Shown: positions 47,001-59,600, numbered from the stretch's first letter. The stretch is DNA of 64,000 bases from Schistocephalus solidus (GCA_017591395.1 WEDG01004283.1:45584-109583), one strand, 5' to 3'. Notes: generated from the letters alone by a model not told the origin. Translations and numbers: made by a program.

Positions 47001-50000
47001 AAGAGGATGACAATTTAAGCGGGAACAGAGACAACCCAACCATCCGACTGAACTTTCTAGAGCTAATAAATGCTAACACTTTCATAGTGAACATAAGTCA
47101 CGAAATTTTAATCGGTCTCCTTGTTCTGTCATCATTAAAAGCAAAGTGGTTTAGTGTACAGCAGGTTTGCAAGTCAATTTGCTATGTTCGAACTAGTGGC
47201 TTCATGCAGAAAACGGTGGGATCTGCAGTTTCTGTTCACAGTTTTTACCGATTTCCTTATCCTATATCAGCTTTCTATAAGTCGCATGAAGCGTTCGCGC
47301 AGGTGCGCCAGATAGGTAATCCTGTACGCCTACCTGCATCAAATAGGTGTAGAATATAGTCGAGGAGAGTTCTTATTCTCGTGGGCGTGGGAAACAGTTC
47401 TAACATTTACTTAAAACACTTCGGCTAGACTCCGTTCTGTCGAATGAAGTTGCTCTTCATATCACGCTACTCAAAAAGAAGGCCTCAAGGAAGTTAATTT
47501 GTGCTGGAATTTACAGAATGTGGAGTTTGAACGGTAAGACACCGAACACTGTGACAGCAGTTCGGAGCACATTTATGGACAGAACCGATTTCCGGCTGCA
47601 CCAAAGGTTACTCTGCACGTGAAAAAAGATACAGGAATATGACCCAATACCAGTCTACCCGTAGAAGACCCTTATATTAGATAATGTAAGTTTTAATACT
47701 ACGTGAAAGGAGAAAGAGGGATAGACAATAAAAGAACACCAACTGGTTGCGATTATACGCAATGTCGGATGACATTGGGAGCAGTGGAATTCCACTGGGT
47801 GTTAAAGCTCCCTGGGCCTATCATTGTCCCGTAATTGGTTTACTTAAGATTATGGTACTGTCAAGATTCTGCCACAGAGCCATCGTGAACGGGCTCGGGA
47901 AAGTAGGAACAGGAAACTTACGCGTCACCTAACGTATCTAAGTCCTCTGGGTTCTTCTTGAGGGCTCGCAAATTGTCCGTTGCGGAGACCCTTGAGAGAA
48001 GGGCATTAATAAATTTTTCGCAAGCCTGAAAATACACTTAGCAAATTGAACATCATATCGCATTGCTCATTGTATTAAGCCTTCTTCCTAAAGGACAGAT
48101 GGCACAAAATCAGGAAATTGTGTTTTTTCAAGGACGTATGGCACGAAACAATCCTTTAAAGTATGTCAGAGTACATGAACAGCAACCGCCAGAATTCGCA
48201 AGACAGGCAGGACAGCTTTCTTTGACGAGGTAACAATGCTAGTAAGCATGTTATATCAATTTCTGGTGAACTAATGAATAAAAGCATATTAACCTCTTTA
48301 CATGTGTTCGGCTTATTGGCAAAGAAACTCCGCATTTCAGTTCAATAAATATGTTCAATTTTTTTCGTAACGAGTAGCCAGCAGCTAGACTAAAGGGTTA
48401 CCCGTATTTCCATTTCCCATCGAAAGTATAGACAAAATATTACAGCCTGCAATCCATTTAGAACGAACGTAATTGACGCTAGCTCAGAGAGCATGGCTTC
48501 TTTGACGGCTCGACCACACTTTCAAGTTTTACGAGGTCAAAATTCATACCAGAGGTGAATACCGCGTGAGCCGCAAGCTGCTTGAGTCATGTTAAATTTG
48601 GTTTGCATTCAAATTACAAGCAAAATGACCTTGACATTTATATTCAGTGCTGCGATTTTGCCAAGACAAAGTAATTTACCATGCAGGAAGACCGCGGGCG
48701 ACCAACAGTCCCGGTAACAGCCAACCAAATGGTCTAGCAATCGTCACAGCAGAACTCGAAAACGGGGAGAAAATTACCGCAATGAACACCTCGGGTGCAG
48801 GCCGAGACGCGATTATCTATTCAACTACTAACCCGAGCGATATATGCGAGTGCTACTAATTATTGAGTATTTGGTGACCTGACAAATGTGCCCTAGAAAT
48901 ACTGCGCTCCTTTTCTGTGACTATCTATGACGATGGGTTCGAGTGAGAATCCGAAACGTTAGGTCAACAAAGTTCAGGTTTCAGCGACAGCATTTGCTTC
49001 TTCTGCACTCACTTAGCCATCAAAATTAATCTTCCAGCTGTTAATGTGGTTAAGTGAACCCACCAGGCAAGAACCCTAGCCAAGCAAAACGCAGTGATAA
49101 CAGACAAAGGCAATAAGAGCCACGCTACACCCTATACTGTTGATCCATATTACATGCCAGTTAACATCACCATCTAAACCAATTTTAATGTGGGCGATGC
49201 ATTGGCTTTGAAAGACGTACAGATGAATTGACCGTTTTAAACGTTCAACAGCCAATAAACCTCCCAGTGACAGCTGGGTACGTCAAATTCAAACGTCTGA
49301 GATATTTGACTGCCAGAATAGTTGATCCTCACTGGTAACTGCAAGTTTTCGGTGTCTATAGAACGGTCGCGATACCTCAATTGTCACAGAGCTAACTGTG
49401 CAGCGGATTTTCGTTCAGTCAGTCCTCTCTTGTGGCTGTATTGGCTGCGATTTGCGACTATAAGGAATGTGAAAGCTGAGGCTTTTCCACTAATGGTGCC
49501 CGACAAAAATTGCCCAAAGGCAGCAAACATATTTTTTATTAGGGTATGGGTCAAGCTTGAGGCGACAACATCGCAAGAACATCAAATGTCGAACAAAATG
49601 CCGAGAGGGCAGACAGCTGGGTGTCGACAAATAAAATTGGTACTGTTGTACTCAATGTAATGCCTTGCCGAAGGTGATAAAGAGGCTGTTTGCTTAAAAC
49701 CTCTTTGACACCGCCAACACCAAGGTAGTTCTCGGGCCTCCAGTATTCTGTCCTTTTTGCCAGATGCTCGAGTGCGGTTGCCATGCCGTATATAATGAAC
49801 TCCGATAAGATCGTGCATGATCGTAATACAAGTAAACTTCAGGCACTATTAAATTTATGCAAACTTGCGCAAGTGTCTCGTAGAGTCGGGATGTTTTCTA
49901 TCAAAAACTATAAACCTAGACGGAGATTCAATAAAAAGACCCACTGTTCTTGCTGTTGCAAGGGGGGCTCCTATGAACCTTGAGGGCGGAGAAGGGAGAA

Positions 50001-52452
50001 ACCCAACCTCTACTGAAGGACGCTGGCTGGTTGGTCACTCAAGTTGCCCAAAGGGACTTGACGTCTTTGCGCCATTTGTAGATTTTGATCACAATAAGAC
50101 CGCATTGCTGCGGCTGTGATCATGCTTTGCAAGTCAAATGATTTTTAGATCTCACCTCATGATAACCATAGTCAACTTGAATTCAATTAAGGTTTTCCAT
50201 TGTCGATTCGTTCGATATTCAGTGGTTAAGTAGTGAGTGATCAGCTGATTTATTCGCTGCTGGAACTGGTGGTTGATACACAAATCCATTTAATAGTATC
50301 ACGTGGTTGGGCATTAATTCCGATTATTTACTGCTGCACCACCCGTCGGTTTGGATAGCACAGTAAAACATGATTCACATTTTAGAGCCTCGGTTATGCC
50401 GGGATAAGGTTAATTGGAGATATCAAGATTTCTTACCCCAGATTTAAAGGGTACGGTTATGATATGACCTTTCAGATTGGTGCAGTCAGGATAAAAGAAG
50501 TAAAGTTCGTCACGGTACAGTTATCACCTGACACACATCACGCTACAACTATTGAAATTTAGTCAGCCTAAAAAGCTTTAGTTACCTTGGAAATCTTTGA
50601 AAAGAAAATAAGCCAAGAAATGTTAAACAAACGTTATACATGGTTATAGTAAGTTTTCAGAATCAAAGTCCTGCAGTCTTTTACTAACGCACCAGCAAGT
50701 AGCAAGATCGTGACCAGTAACGAGACTGACAGGCTTAGGCCGACCGTTCTAGTCACTAAATATGGTCGGACCAGAACGATGTTGCCGGAGAATTTTTATG
50801 GTTGTGAATAGACAATATTTTAATGATGATGTCAGCAAACGAGGAGAATAGACAAAAAGGATTCCAGTGTGTAAAATTAGCTTGGCGGCCACGAAAGCAG
50901 TAACCAACTAATGCATCTTATAGTGAGATCGACAAGTCATGACGACACAGAATTGCGCGTGCTGTCGTGGAGGGAATGGAAAGTATACTTTAGGGGTTCC
51001 TTTCAATGAGACATTGTCTAGGACATGGATTTTTAGGCGCATACCAGTGAAGTGCACTGTGCATTACACATCCATGGTACCAGAAGCAAGAGATTTTCAT
51101 ACATTCTGTAACCGATACTTAAAGAAGTTCAACTTGAACAGTTCATTTTCATCTCAAGCTTATGTTATTACGGAACACATCAGTTAGTATAAAGCACGGG
51201 GAACAAAATTAATGCAATACACGGTTTTCATAAAGGAAGCTTGCATAAATAACTGCAAATTAGATTGTCGTCTACATTAACTATTGTAAAAACCAAAGTA
51301 CGCGAACATTTAACTTCGGAAGTTATAAAGTCTTTATTGTCGGTTTCCTTCCCAAACTCGTAACTTCTGGATTTTGAAAAGGGTCCTCCTGGTATTTGAG
51401 GCAGCTCCCTTGATATTATATTGGTCTTTTATTATATTTCCATCATCCTCTGCAGAGCCAATCTTTGCATTCACTTTTTTCTCCTCCTTTTAAAATAGCA
51501 TGGCCAACTCTTGAAAACCTCGATACTATCCTCCAAATTTGCAACTGTGACAATATTTTCCTGTTGCTGTTGATTATCGAGACAAGTTCTGATGGTTTTA
51601 CCTCTTTGGTGATGGACTATGCACTCAGCAAGGTCGCATCTCGATGATGATCTCGTGACATCTTCTGTCCACTCTTCCTTTCGACCGTGTTGTCTACGAT
51701 GAGTTCGTCCTCTCTCACCTCCACTGGTGTTCATAAACAATAGCTCTGACTGCTATATTATATCTCACCCGACAAGGAGCTTTCCGAACCCTCGTACGTC
51801 GTCAGCAACAGCACAATACTATCCCATTGAATTAAGCTATTTTCTCCTGGTTTTTTTATATTGGTGGCTCGCCGATTTCCGCCTCCGATTTTACCCTAGG
51901 AGTTTTTTTTAATGCTTCTATTCCAGCTCACCGTATGTACATAAGATTGTTGAATTTTGTTTTAAAAATGGCAACTCGTTTTGAATCGGATATGTTTACC
52001 ATACTACTCATTTCTGCTGTTCATATGGATGCTCACATAGTGCAGAAATTATTCACTTTGTATTTATTTAAACCACGGTACTAAGTTTGTAATGATGGGG
52101 CCCTCTGGCTCTTAAAAATACAATTAATTTATTTATAAGCTTGCAATGTTTGTACAAGGTCTCTCTATATGTACCTTCAATTGCTTCTCAATCAAAAGGC
52201 AGTGTTAGTAGTTTTTTTTGGCAATAAGAGACTAGATTTTTCTGCCGCCGTGGATTTTTGAATTGTTTACTTGAGAGATGAACCGAAGTTATCGAATTAG
52301 AGTGCTACTGCTGTGTAGCGGCCACATTCTCTTAATCTTTTCAAACATGGTTTCAATCCACCTATTTCGAAATGTAGCGCTCGGGTTTATCTGGTAGGCA
52401 AAATCAGGTAATAAGTACGGTCTGCCTCGCATGAAAGACATGAACTCTACCT
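40928..52452 (-). CDS. Unrecognised host gene, four phase-compatible exons
   Basis: Four minus-strand exons can be chained without a stop: 52452-52362, 46796-46659, 41769-41707 and 41084-40928, with phases 1 in, 2, 2, 2 and 0 out. The joined product has about 149 residues: FMSFMRGRPYLLPDFAYQIN, a Pro/His/Arg-rich part (PRHRHRPP), then PPPMEAPRSQLLVV, then an amphipathic helical part (FINLFRLLRLEM, ICELVNAWQ). I do not recognise the family. The composition suggests a piece of a large helical cytoplasmic or membrane-associated protein (inference). Acceptors of the last three exons are good; the donors of the first two (AG/GTGGAT, TT/GTGATT) are weak. The first known exon needs an upstream exon and the last needs a downstream one. 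The tandem PLE and the RTE and SINE remnants would lie in or near its introns. Confidence 0.45.
41707..41769 (-). CDS. Unrecognised gene, exon C
   Basis: 63 nt, phase 2 in and out; acceptor TTACATTTCCTACAG, donor AC/GTACCG. Codes PFHYPPPMEAPRSQLLVVTA. Its phase fits exon D. Confidence 0.45.
41935..42060 (+). repeat. SINE-like family B copy
   Basis: GGTGCAGGGACAGTCACTTG, then GTGATTGAAAACTTGCACAGC, CTGACCAGCCTGTGCCTGATG and TCAAGACAAGAATGGA, in the same order as at 44315. May extend to about 42230. Confidence 0.55.
42525..43135 (+). pseudogene. RTE-type LINE remnant, C-terminal end
   Basis: C-terminal end of an RTE-clade protein. Pieces in order: FKYSG near 42537 (FKYLG usual), IDAARRVFSSLRKYLW, MRIHRASxRSVL (shifted), a LEELDQYCLRTNLRVKYADF block, then the open frame 42835-43110 with IQERRLKWFRNVLRRPPHEL, NWRCQRGGQHKFWLD and RREWTELSRSSAADRHAS. 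Family identity is from these blocks. Several frameshifts and a stop after YADFV show decay. The minus-strand endonuclease piece at 30390-31262 is likely from the same or a close family, but not the same insertion. Confidence 0.85.
43136..44314. other. No gene recognised
   Basis: Short frames on both strands without recognisable content; if the unrecognised minus-strand gene is real, this is part of its intron. Confidence 0.4.
44315..44455 (+). repeat. SINE-like family B copy
   Basis: GGTGCAGAGACGGTGACTTG, AATTATTTTTCAGTTATAGTG, TACTTGCACTGCGTC, and CATCCGGTGTCAAGGCAGAG. The reverse complement matches the copy at 26150-26315. Confidence 0.6.
45691..45855 (-). CDS. Candidate exon, not assigned to a gene
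   Basis: 55 codons without stop between the acceptor GACGTTGCATTAG and a perfect donor CCA/GTAAGT. Codes VIVMHGFNPPSRPAF, an Asn/Thr/Ser-rich stretch with several N-glycosylation-like sites, and YECEFLYLISGRNLLVP. Its phases (0 in, 0 out) do not fit between exons B and C of the unrecognised gene, so it is either an alternative exon, another gene or chance. Confidence 0.25.
46659..46796 (-). CDS. Unrecognised gene, exon B
   Basis: 138 nt, phase 2 in and out. Acceptor with a long pyrimidine tract (CTTCCTCTTTTTATAATTTAA, then CATTTGACCCATTAG); weak donor TT/GTGATT. Codes EQLDGSDHLLAVPPNILHRP and PRHRHRPPIFPLLNSRRSES. Confidence 0.4.
46797..52361. other. Long stretch without recognised gene
   Basis: Would be the 5.6-kb intron between exons A and B of the unrecognised gene. 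A plus-strand frame at 50939-51187 and a minus-strand frame at 51740-51471 were examined and lack any firm signature. Confidence 0.4.
52362..52452 (-). CDS. Unrecognised gene, exon A
   Basis: 91 nt, phase 1 in, 2 out; acceptor AAACTTTGATTGTCCAG, donor AATAG/GTGGAT. Codes VEFMSFMRGRPYLLPDFAYQ and INPSATFRN. It needs at least one exon upstream. Confidence 0.4.
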
Positions 52453-53099
52453 CTGGACAATCAAAGTTTAACAACTCATTCCTCAGAGTGGTCTAACAGC
52501 GTTTGGACATATATAAGAAAACGGTGCGAAAAAAATTAAGACATAGTAGCAAATAGGAAGCACGGTTGTCACTTGACACTGCAGTATAATCTACAAAGTA
52601 ATGTGTGAGTAGATTCCCAACTCGCAAGTTTGTCTGCGCCGAAAAATATAGTCGGCATCGGTTGGTATTAATGAAGCGATGACACCGAGGCAAATTTTAA
52701 AGCCTCTGAGGCTTAGCTACGCATGCTAATTCACATGAAAAAGGCTCGACGTCGTCATTTACGAAAAACATGCAGTATTAAATTGTATGGCTAGCCAGAA
52801 ACATGATAGGTAAGTGTCAAAATAGCAATTAGAACGCACTGCTGCAATAGACTGTGGTTAGACCTTCAATGCGCATGAGCGGCGTTATGCACAAGAATGC
52901 AAGAAATACAGCCGAACTAACCTCCAAAAGCCTGAAAATACCCACGAAGACCAGAAAAAAAACAGCTGTTTATGAATTCAGTTCCTCTTACCAATAAAGC
53001 ACCGGAAACGTTTTCATGTTTGCAATCCGTATAACGTTGCAAGCACTTGAAAAGTGATCGAGTGAATATTCAACATAATTAAAATGACTGTATTTAAAC

Positions 53100-54230
53100 T
53101 ATGTGACTTATTAGGGAAGGAGAGATTATCGTGTGGTTTTTCCAATGGCGGCTATGGGATATCGTGTTGCGAACGACGCTGTTTTCGAAACCTTTTGTAA
53201 TTAAACTTCTTTTTATTATCTTAAGTGTTATCATCTCGTTTGGTCTCGAGTTCCGTGGTTCAAAGACTCATCGGGGAATAAACGATTTTGTTAATTTTGG
53301 TTTAGCGCGTTCTTTACCGGCCTCGTTAATATCCCGAGATACTATTTTTAATATCACAACTCGCATGTACAAATAGGGAATGTAAAGGAAACTGACATAT
53401 ATCCCCCTCCAATATACTGATACCGATATGTGAATAAATGCAAAGGGGGAGTTGTGCTTGCAAACTCATAGAAATACTGATACAATTTTCGAAGTTTTAG
53501 GTCCGATCACTTCTCCTTTTGTTCCTCGTAAGAAGCTCATTAATTTAAAGAATGAAATCTACATCTGTTTATCTTTCCGCCGTAGACTGCGTTCATTTTC
53601 TCGTCGTTTTAATCTACAAAACGACACTTTTGTACTGCCCTTGGTCAAACTAATCTTTGAACGGCTCAGAAGCTGTCTGAAGAAAATCAACTAGCCAATG
53701 AGGTCAAATTTACCGTTAACCCCTTGTTAAATATTTCGAAAATATTTTCACGCACAGAAAAAAGCAAAGAGACGCCTTAGAAAGCCCCATAGCTGACGTT
53801 AAGTTGATGGCAGATAGCTTCAATGCTTTCTTGTACCAAAAGTTGTGTGAACATTCAGTCACTCCCTTTTCGAATATCCAGGTTTGGGCTGTTTGAGTCC
53901 TCGAAACCATAAATTTTACCGTCTGGGACGTGACAGTAGCCATTCGGGTTTGTTGTCAATCTCATAGTCCTTGACCAGATGGTGTGCTTGTTAACGTTCT
54001 AAAGGCTGATGCAAATTAGATATTTTCGTGTCTTGTTCTTGGAAGCAAAACCTTCCCTTATTTATGAAATGAATCGCATATTTTATATTTACACAAACAC
54101 GGCAGATCTACGTCCTCTGATGACTTTTGGTCTATGAATACTCTTCCCACATCATCAGTGATCTCGGATACCTTGATCGAAGACAAGATTATGTGTCACC
54201 TTACAGAGAATAAGCTAATTAAGTTGGCTT
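53100..54230 (+). pseudogene. LINE remnant, linker before the reverse transcriptase
   Basis: The frame 53452-53694 has FVPRKKLINLKN and RRRLRSFSRRFNL, a basic segment like the one between endonuclease and RT in CR1/Jockey-type LINEs. About 100 bases on, in another frame, follows KPIADVKLMADSFNAFLYQK, matching the usual ..AEAFNxFFxxVF.. block. No RT core follows. Assignment is by pattern only. Confidence 0.45.
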
Positions 54231-54559
54231 AACATTATTTCCTTGAAAAAGGTCTTATGAAGCCTGCCATCTCTCTTTAGTTAGTATATAAGTTGAGTAG
54301 TTCAGTATATTAAAGGGTTATAGGCATGGGCATTTAAGAGCCTATTAAAACAACTTTCCCTATAGTATTGCAGTGAAAATACATGCAACTGCATATATAA
54401 CATATTCATGTAGAAAGAAAATGATTTTGTAACAGTTGAATCTAGGCACACCCATCCACCATTATGTCTATAATTGAGCAAATCTTTGGTGTTATGTACA
54501 AGTACCTTCCTGTAAGAGTGAACGTTATTTTTCAAGCATACATAAATCCAGTTTATGTT

Positions 54560-56560
54560 AAGATGTGGCTGTCGTGTCCACCCTTATGACGTCCTTATGG
54601 GAGTCCATTCAAGAAACTGACAACTCGCTGCGAAAACGAGTGGTGACGAACATACAGGGGGGAGACGGTTACTTGAAGTTTAATAGAATTTCCACGCAGG
54701 TTAGTTGTTGTGGCCAATCAAAAAAGTCTTCGAAATGTAGAGCGCAGTCCTGCTTCTTTCCGAGCCGGTCTGTACGAGATTTTCTCAAATCTGCCTGAAC
54801 TGAAGAGAGAAAAGGTTAATAGCGTCAAGTCTGCATTTGTATGATAAGGACATTAGACCCATCGGAACTTTCGTTGCCCTCCTTTGAACAGTTGCAAGCA
54901 GTTGGCACTATTTTCAGCCATGTTTGCCCCGCCTGAACTCCATATTCCAAGTGTGAATAAATATATGTCCCGTATATTTTTCCAAATATTTCCTTATCGA
55001 TATCTACGATAGGTCTTTTAATGGGAAACAGGATATTTGGTGATTTTTTGGCCGTCCTACTACATTGAGCTTAGGGCTTTTGGGAATACAAAAAGGCGAC
55101 TCCTGGGTGCGATTGTTCGGATACATTTGACAGAAACCTTCTGTCAAGGAAATCTTTATGGGAGTCACCCCTAGCGATTGCCTTCTTCGTTTTGAGCCGC
55201 AGTTTGACACATTTATCAAAGTTGAACTTCGTCTGCAAATTTATCGGACAATTGATATAGACAATAAGTCCTTCGTGTAAAGTCTGTTCATCAGAACTGC
55301 ATTGGATTGGTTTCCATATTTTGTATGTTGTCTGCAACCATGTTTCCTTTGCTGTCCAATTCATTCATACAATCATTGACATGGATTAAGAAAAATAATT
55401 GTCCAATAACGGAGCCCTAAGGTATACCACTCATGATCGGAAGGGAAATTGAGTTCGCATTGCCAATGCACACGGACTGTCATTGGCCTATCAAGACTTC
55501 TTTCATCAATGTGAGCAAATTTCCTTTCATTCCTAATTCTCAGACTTTGAAGAGTAACCTGCGGTAAGGAACACTATCAAAGGCTTTTTTGAAGTCGATG
55601 TAGACTACATCAAAGCTGGTGTCCTAATCTAATGAACTGGACCACTGTTCCGTTGAATAGAGCATATTGGTCAAACAGGAGTGATTTCGTCGAAATCCAT
55701 GTTAAGCACTGTCAACGAAGTTTATTTTGCGAAACTGCATGCTGGCTTTTTTAATGATCCTTTCCATTACCGTGAAAAAATGCGTCTTAGTCTCACCGGT
55801 CGATAGATTTAACGCTGGTTCTGTATCCACCCTGGTGAATATTGTATATATTTGCTGATTTCCTGTTAGAGGGGAGGATGCGTCGAGTGAAGGACGACTG
55901 GTATTTGATCACGATCAGGAGACTTGGCGTCGTAAAGTGAAAGAATATCCTTGTTCACGTCTTCTTCGGTGAATTCAAGGTCCTGAATGACTGTGTCATT
56001 ACTACTTGTGTAAAAATCTGTTTGGTTGAACTCCGCTTCATCTGTGAAGAAATATGCGAAAAACCAATTAAGGTGTTCTGCCTTATTTTGATTTTTATCA
56101 ATTTCTTAGTTGCTTTCACCTATCAAAACTGCTGCCGTCTCCTTCTTCTTCAACCGACTATTAATATAGCTAAAAAGTACTTTTGGCTGATCGATGACCT
56201 GTTCTATAACTTTAGCCTCATACACCTTCCGTGATCTGTGACCTCATTGGGTTCCGCTTTTGGGCGAATTTCTTCATAATGCATGGGTTGAGTTGTTGCT
56301 GCATACCTTCTTCAGAGTTTATTCAGAATGACTTTAAAGTTTTTCCCTCTTGTAGGCAATACAGATTTTTCTATAACCAATCAACATCTTAGCTCGTCCA
56401 AACATGGCTTTTTACACGAACGCTCTTGTGAAACATGCCACCGGTGTTTTATAAATCTATAAATGTCTCTTCGTAGTGCTCATCTTTTTGTTGTCGTTAT
56501 CTATTTCGATCTTATCAAGGCATTTTATAAAGAACCTCATTCGTGACTTATAGTTAAGTT
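54560..56560 (-). pseudogene. CR1/Jockey-like LINE (family A-type C-terminus), reverse transcriptase remnant
   Basis: Minus strand: linker INSRLKKKETAAVLIGESN and HLNWFFAYFFTDEAEF, then SLYDAKSPDRDQIPVV, then RT blocks ERIIKKASMQF, GFRRNHSCLTNML, DVVYIDFKKAFDSVPYRRLL, GNLLTLMKEVLIGQ and SGIP-GSVIGQLFFLIHVND. The palm motif reads VADN near 55330, where FADD is usual, so the catalytic centre is broken. It goes on with KFNFDKCVKLRLKTK and ends with ATTTNLRGNSIKL and RVVSFLNGLP near 54600. The protein would copy LINE RNA at a nicked target. Stops and shifts are scattered. The C-terminus resembles the pieces at 58120 and 63195. Confidence 0.88.
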
Positions 56561-56649
56561 AGAAGCTTAAGGACTTTGAAGTCCCCACACCGATTTCATT
56601 ACGTCACATCTAACTAATCGCAAAAAAGGTCTCCATGGAGTCCTCATTT

Positions 56650-57240
56650 TCAGCTTAGATGCCTTTTGGTATCAGTGTCCTTGAAGGCATTATGCTAGAA
56701 CCTCTTTTGTTATTGCTTTTCATTTATGATACTTCATCAGCAGTTAAACACTCACAGTGCTATATTTATTCAGACGTTCTTAAATGCGTATATTCCATCT
56801 CTAACTCTATGACCCAACGATGTCAAGAAGAAATCCATGTAGACTTGCTTTTGCTTCCCGGGTGGAGCTCAATGTGGCAATTGAAATAATCACCTTCTCA
56901 GTGTCGTTCAACATTCGCCGGGCTTGAAAAACTATCACAACCAGTTATTTTTCAAGGCACACCTATGACTGAATGTTCCATCATCAAGGACTCTTTATTT
57001 ATTTTAATGCCTTTTTCATCCTCCACGTCTAATCGATCTCCGTTCTTTGCTTCCAGGTATGAAGCCTTTGGAATAACCTGCCTATCGATATAAGATTATA
57101 AAATAACCTGTCTACTTTTAAACTAAGAATGCACATTTACCTTAACATTGATTTAATTAACCTTTTTATTTTCCTCTTCCTTACTGAGCAGCTTTCTTTA
57201 TGACCCCAAGAAAAAACCGTCAAGAAATAAGAAGACTCTT
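56650..57240 (+). pseudogene. LINE-X C-terminal remnant, copy 1
   Basis: The frame 56659-56889 has VLEGIMLEPLLLLLFIYDTS (LQGTVLGPLLFLLFINDIS usual), then CYIYSDVLKCVYSISNSMTQ. The catalytic YADD reads YSDV. The 3' part to 57240 matches 61555-62220 (GACTGAATGTTCC, GAGCAGCTTTCT), so this is a second copy of the element at 59885-62300. Confidence 0.8.
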
Positions 57241-58119
57241 GCCAATTTATCTCTCATGTATCGTTTTCTCCACGAACTATGTTGTGTTCATAATCTATGC
57301 CTCCATAAAATGATCTCCAAACAATTGTGTCATATTGCACGCTCGATTTAAAGCACTTCCGTTTCCAATTCCTATAAGCATCATCAGAATTCAAACGTGA
57401 ATACTGAGCTGTGTAGGCCTCAGACCCATAATCGATTCTCATTCTAACTAGCACTCCTGAGCGCTTTATTGTGATCTCTTCTTTCTCAATTATCTGATCT
57501 ACCATTATCCTTTCGAACTAGGCTTACAAGCAACCTACCATGCTGCTTCAAACACACTCTCGAATCAGTGTCATAGTGTCGACCCTTCACAGATTGTTGA
57601 CGATTGTTTTGGGTTTGTCTATCGTTGTTCTGAGAAATCAAAAATGAGATGATCATGGCAATTCTACCATGATCATCACGTTCCCTACAGTCCTTTCCTC
57701 GTTCTATCGTCAGCGTTAGGATGATGTCTGCGAATATTTCCCCGGTGAAGCCTCCAAGAAGGTTTCGCATTATGCCAGTAGATAAGCATTTGGATAACAT
57801 ATGTGGTGCTGAAAAACAGCCTCTGTCCTTACATGGTTTCTCCCACAATGAGGAGCGTTTTGAACCATCATACGCTCTCATCAGCATGTCAGTCCTAACA
57901 TACGCATATGTTTTTCTCCCAGGAGTGACGGTTTCTTTCTCCTTAAAAATCCAAGTACCCCATTTATGTTAAGCCTTTTCCGTAAAAATGCCTGATGAGT
58001 ATGTTTCACTGTTTGCTATTTTATCTAATTTTTTTCCACAGATTTGTGTCATTTGTCATAACCAAGAAGCTGACCTACTATTCATAACTTAAATTCAAAC
58101 GATTTCGTACTTGGTTTCA
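57241..58119. other. No gene recognised
   Basis: Minus-strand frames at 57254-57887 have no recognisable content; probably unique or older repeat sequence between two LINE pieces. Confidence 0.35.
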
Positions 58120-58560
58120 TTTGTTTTCCAATGAGTGTGCATTTCCAGGTACTCAAATTAAACATCTTTCTAGGAATATTATCTTGGTCTTCAATCTTGT
58201 TAAAGAAGTTGACTGTGCTCTTCAAATGGCCGAATTTTTTGAATTGACAAACATGACATATCTCCGAGGTCACCAATGCAAACTGAAGAGAAACCTCACC
58301 GAAATTGAAATTAAGGCCAACTTCTTTCCCAACTGGATGATTTGAAAATTTAACAAACTGCCTGTGTCAGGTGTTTTGGCTGAAAGCGTGGAAATGTTTA
58401 AAAGAAGACTTGATGAATTTTAACTTGATGAACAAATATTTAGTCGACACCAATGACCGATATAACAATATCGCTATGTTAAATGTACTTATTTGTACAT
58501 CTATCTGTTAATAGGACTTCAAAAGGCTCGGTCTACGTCCATTATATATACTCAATTATA
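58120..58560 (+). pseudogene. CR1/Jockey-like LINE, 3' end only
   Basis: Reads VDCALQMAEFFELTNMTYLR, GHQCKLKRNL, then NKLPVSGVLAESVEMFKRRL and DEF with a stop. This is the typical LINE C-terminus (LRGH..KL, FFxxRVVxxWNxLP). The same block recurs on the minus strand at 63195-63700 with VDCALQMANFFGPANMTSLR. A 5'-truncated insertion is likely. Confidence 0.8.
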
Positions 58561-58589
58561 TACTAAATGTATCTAGAGACAGCGGGTTT

Positions 58590-59600
58590 GCACTTAACAC
58601 CGTTTATTTCGATTAAACTAAGACTTTTGCTTCTGTTGACCATGCTCTACTCCTGCTGAAACTGGCCTCTTTCGGCAAAGGTTAAAAGGTTCTTGACTTA
58701 ATATCCTACTATTTCGATGCGCAAACACGAGATAAAATTTCCGATTTTATCTCCAACCTCACACATGTAAGGAGCTGAGTCATTCAGAGTAGCTTGCTTG
58801 GCCCGCTTATTGAGCCTTTTTGTCAACGATGTTCCTGAGTGTTTTCAGTATGGTAGGACCTTTTTGTATGCTTATGATTTAAAAGTTGCCTATTGGTAAA
58901 AATGGGCCGATCACAACATCGTGTTTGAGCTCTTAAAACGGATCTTCAGGCCTTCGTTCAGAAGTGTTGCACATGGCGCTTTTCCTTTTCTTGCCACAAG
59001 TGGTCCGTTTTGGTTATTGGTGACAACCATCAGCTACAGCTAAGTATAGACAAACACGAAATTAATATGACCAGAGTTATAAAGGATCTGGGCATGGCAT
59101 ATTCTAATGGTCGTTATCTGTCAGCGCACTGCACCCTGATTGTCTCGAAAGCACATCGAACAACTGGTCATATATTCAGAAATTTAACAACCGTCAATAT
59201 CAGAACCAACCTTTATAAAATGTACGTCATACCGAAGCCCTAAGCCCGACTGAGCACAATGGGTTACCTGCTGTCGAACTGTAACTACTTCGACCTCGTC
59301 ACCATCTAACAGTTAACGTCTCTGAAGTTGCCAGGGGACCGTACGCGCAAAATGTTATTCTGCGTTTTTAAAATTATATTTTCCTGTGATAATTTTAAAG
59401 AAAACGTATTTCGAGCAAATTTTGTTTTTCAACGCATTTTATCAGACTACAGAACTGTGTCACGTGCAATTTCCAGCCTAGCAAAACAAGTCGTCAAAGT
59501 TGGGCAAGGTCAAAATTATCCAGATCCCTCTAGACCTGCAAGACGAATGCGTCTTTTCTAAATAACCTTCACACGTTTTAGCAAGTTGTTTTGGTTAATT
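58590..59600 (+). pseudogene. LINE-Y reverse transcriptase remnant
   Basis: A third family. Pieces in order: TVYFD then ASVDHALLLLKLASFG, VLDLISYYFDA, then SLLGPL, FLYAYDLKVA near 58865 (YADD usual, here YAYD), QTDLQAFVQKCCTWR-like block, the open frame 59010-59243 with KHEINMTRVIKDLGMAYSNG and RTTGHIFRNLTTVNIRTNLY, and 59328-59561 with SRAISSLAKQVVKVGQ. These follow the RT palm and thumb order. Frameshifts lie at about 58690, 58790 and 59245. Inactive. Confidence 0.82.

Noticed and set aside
50939..51187. 82-codon plus-strand frame with a CACC start, possible THAP-type zinc finger
   Set aside because: The cysteine spacing and missing final C-x-x-H do not fit, and no splice or promoter context supports it.
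51471..51740. 89-codon minus-strand frame as another exon of the unrecognised gene
   Set aside because: No convincing acceptor, and its content is low-complexity (Gln and Lys runs).
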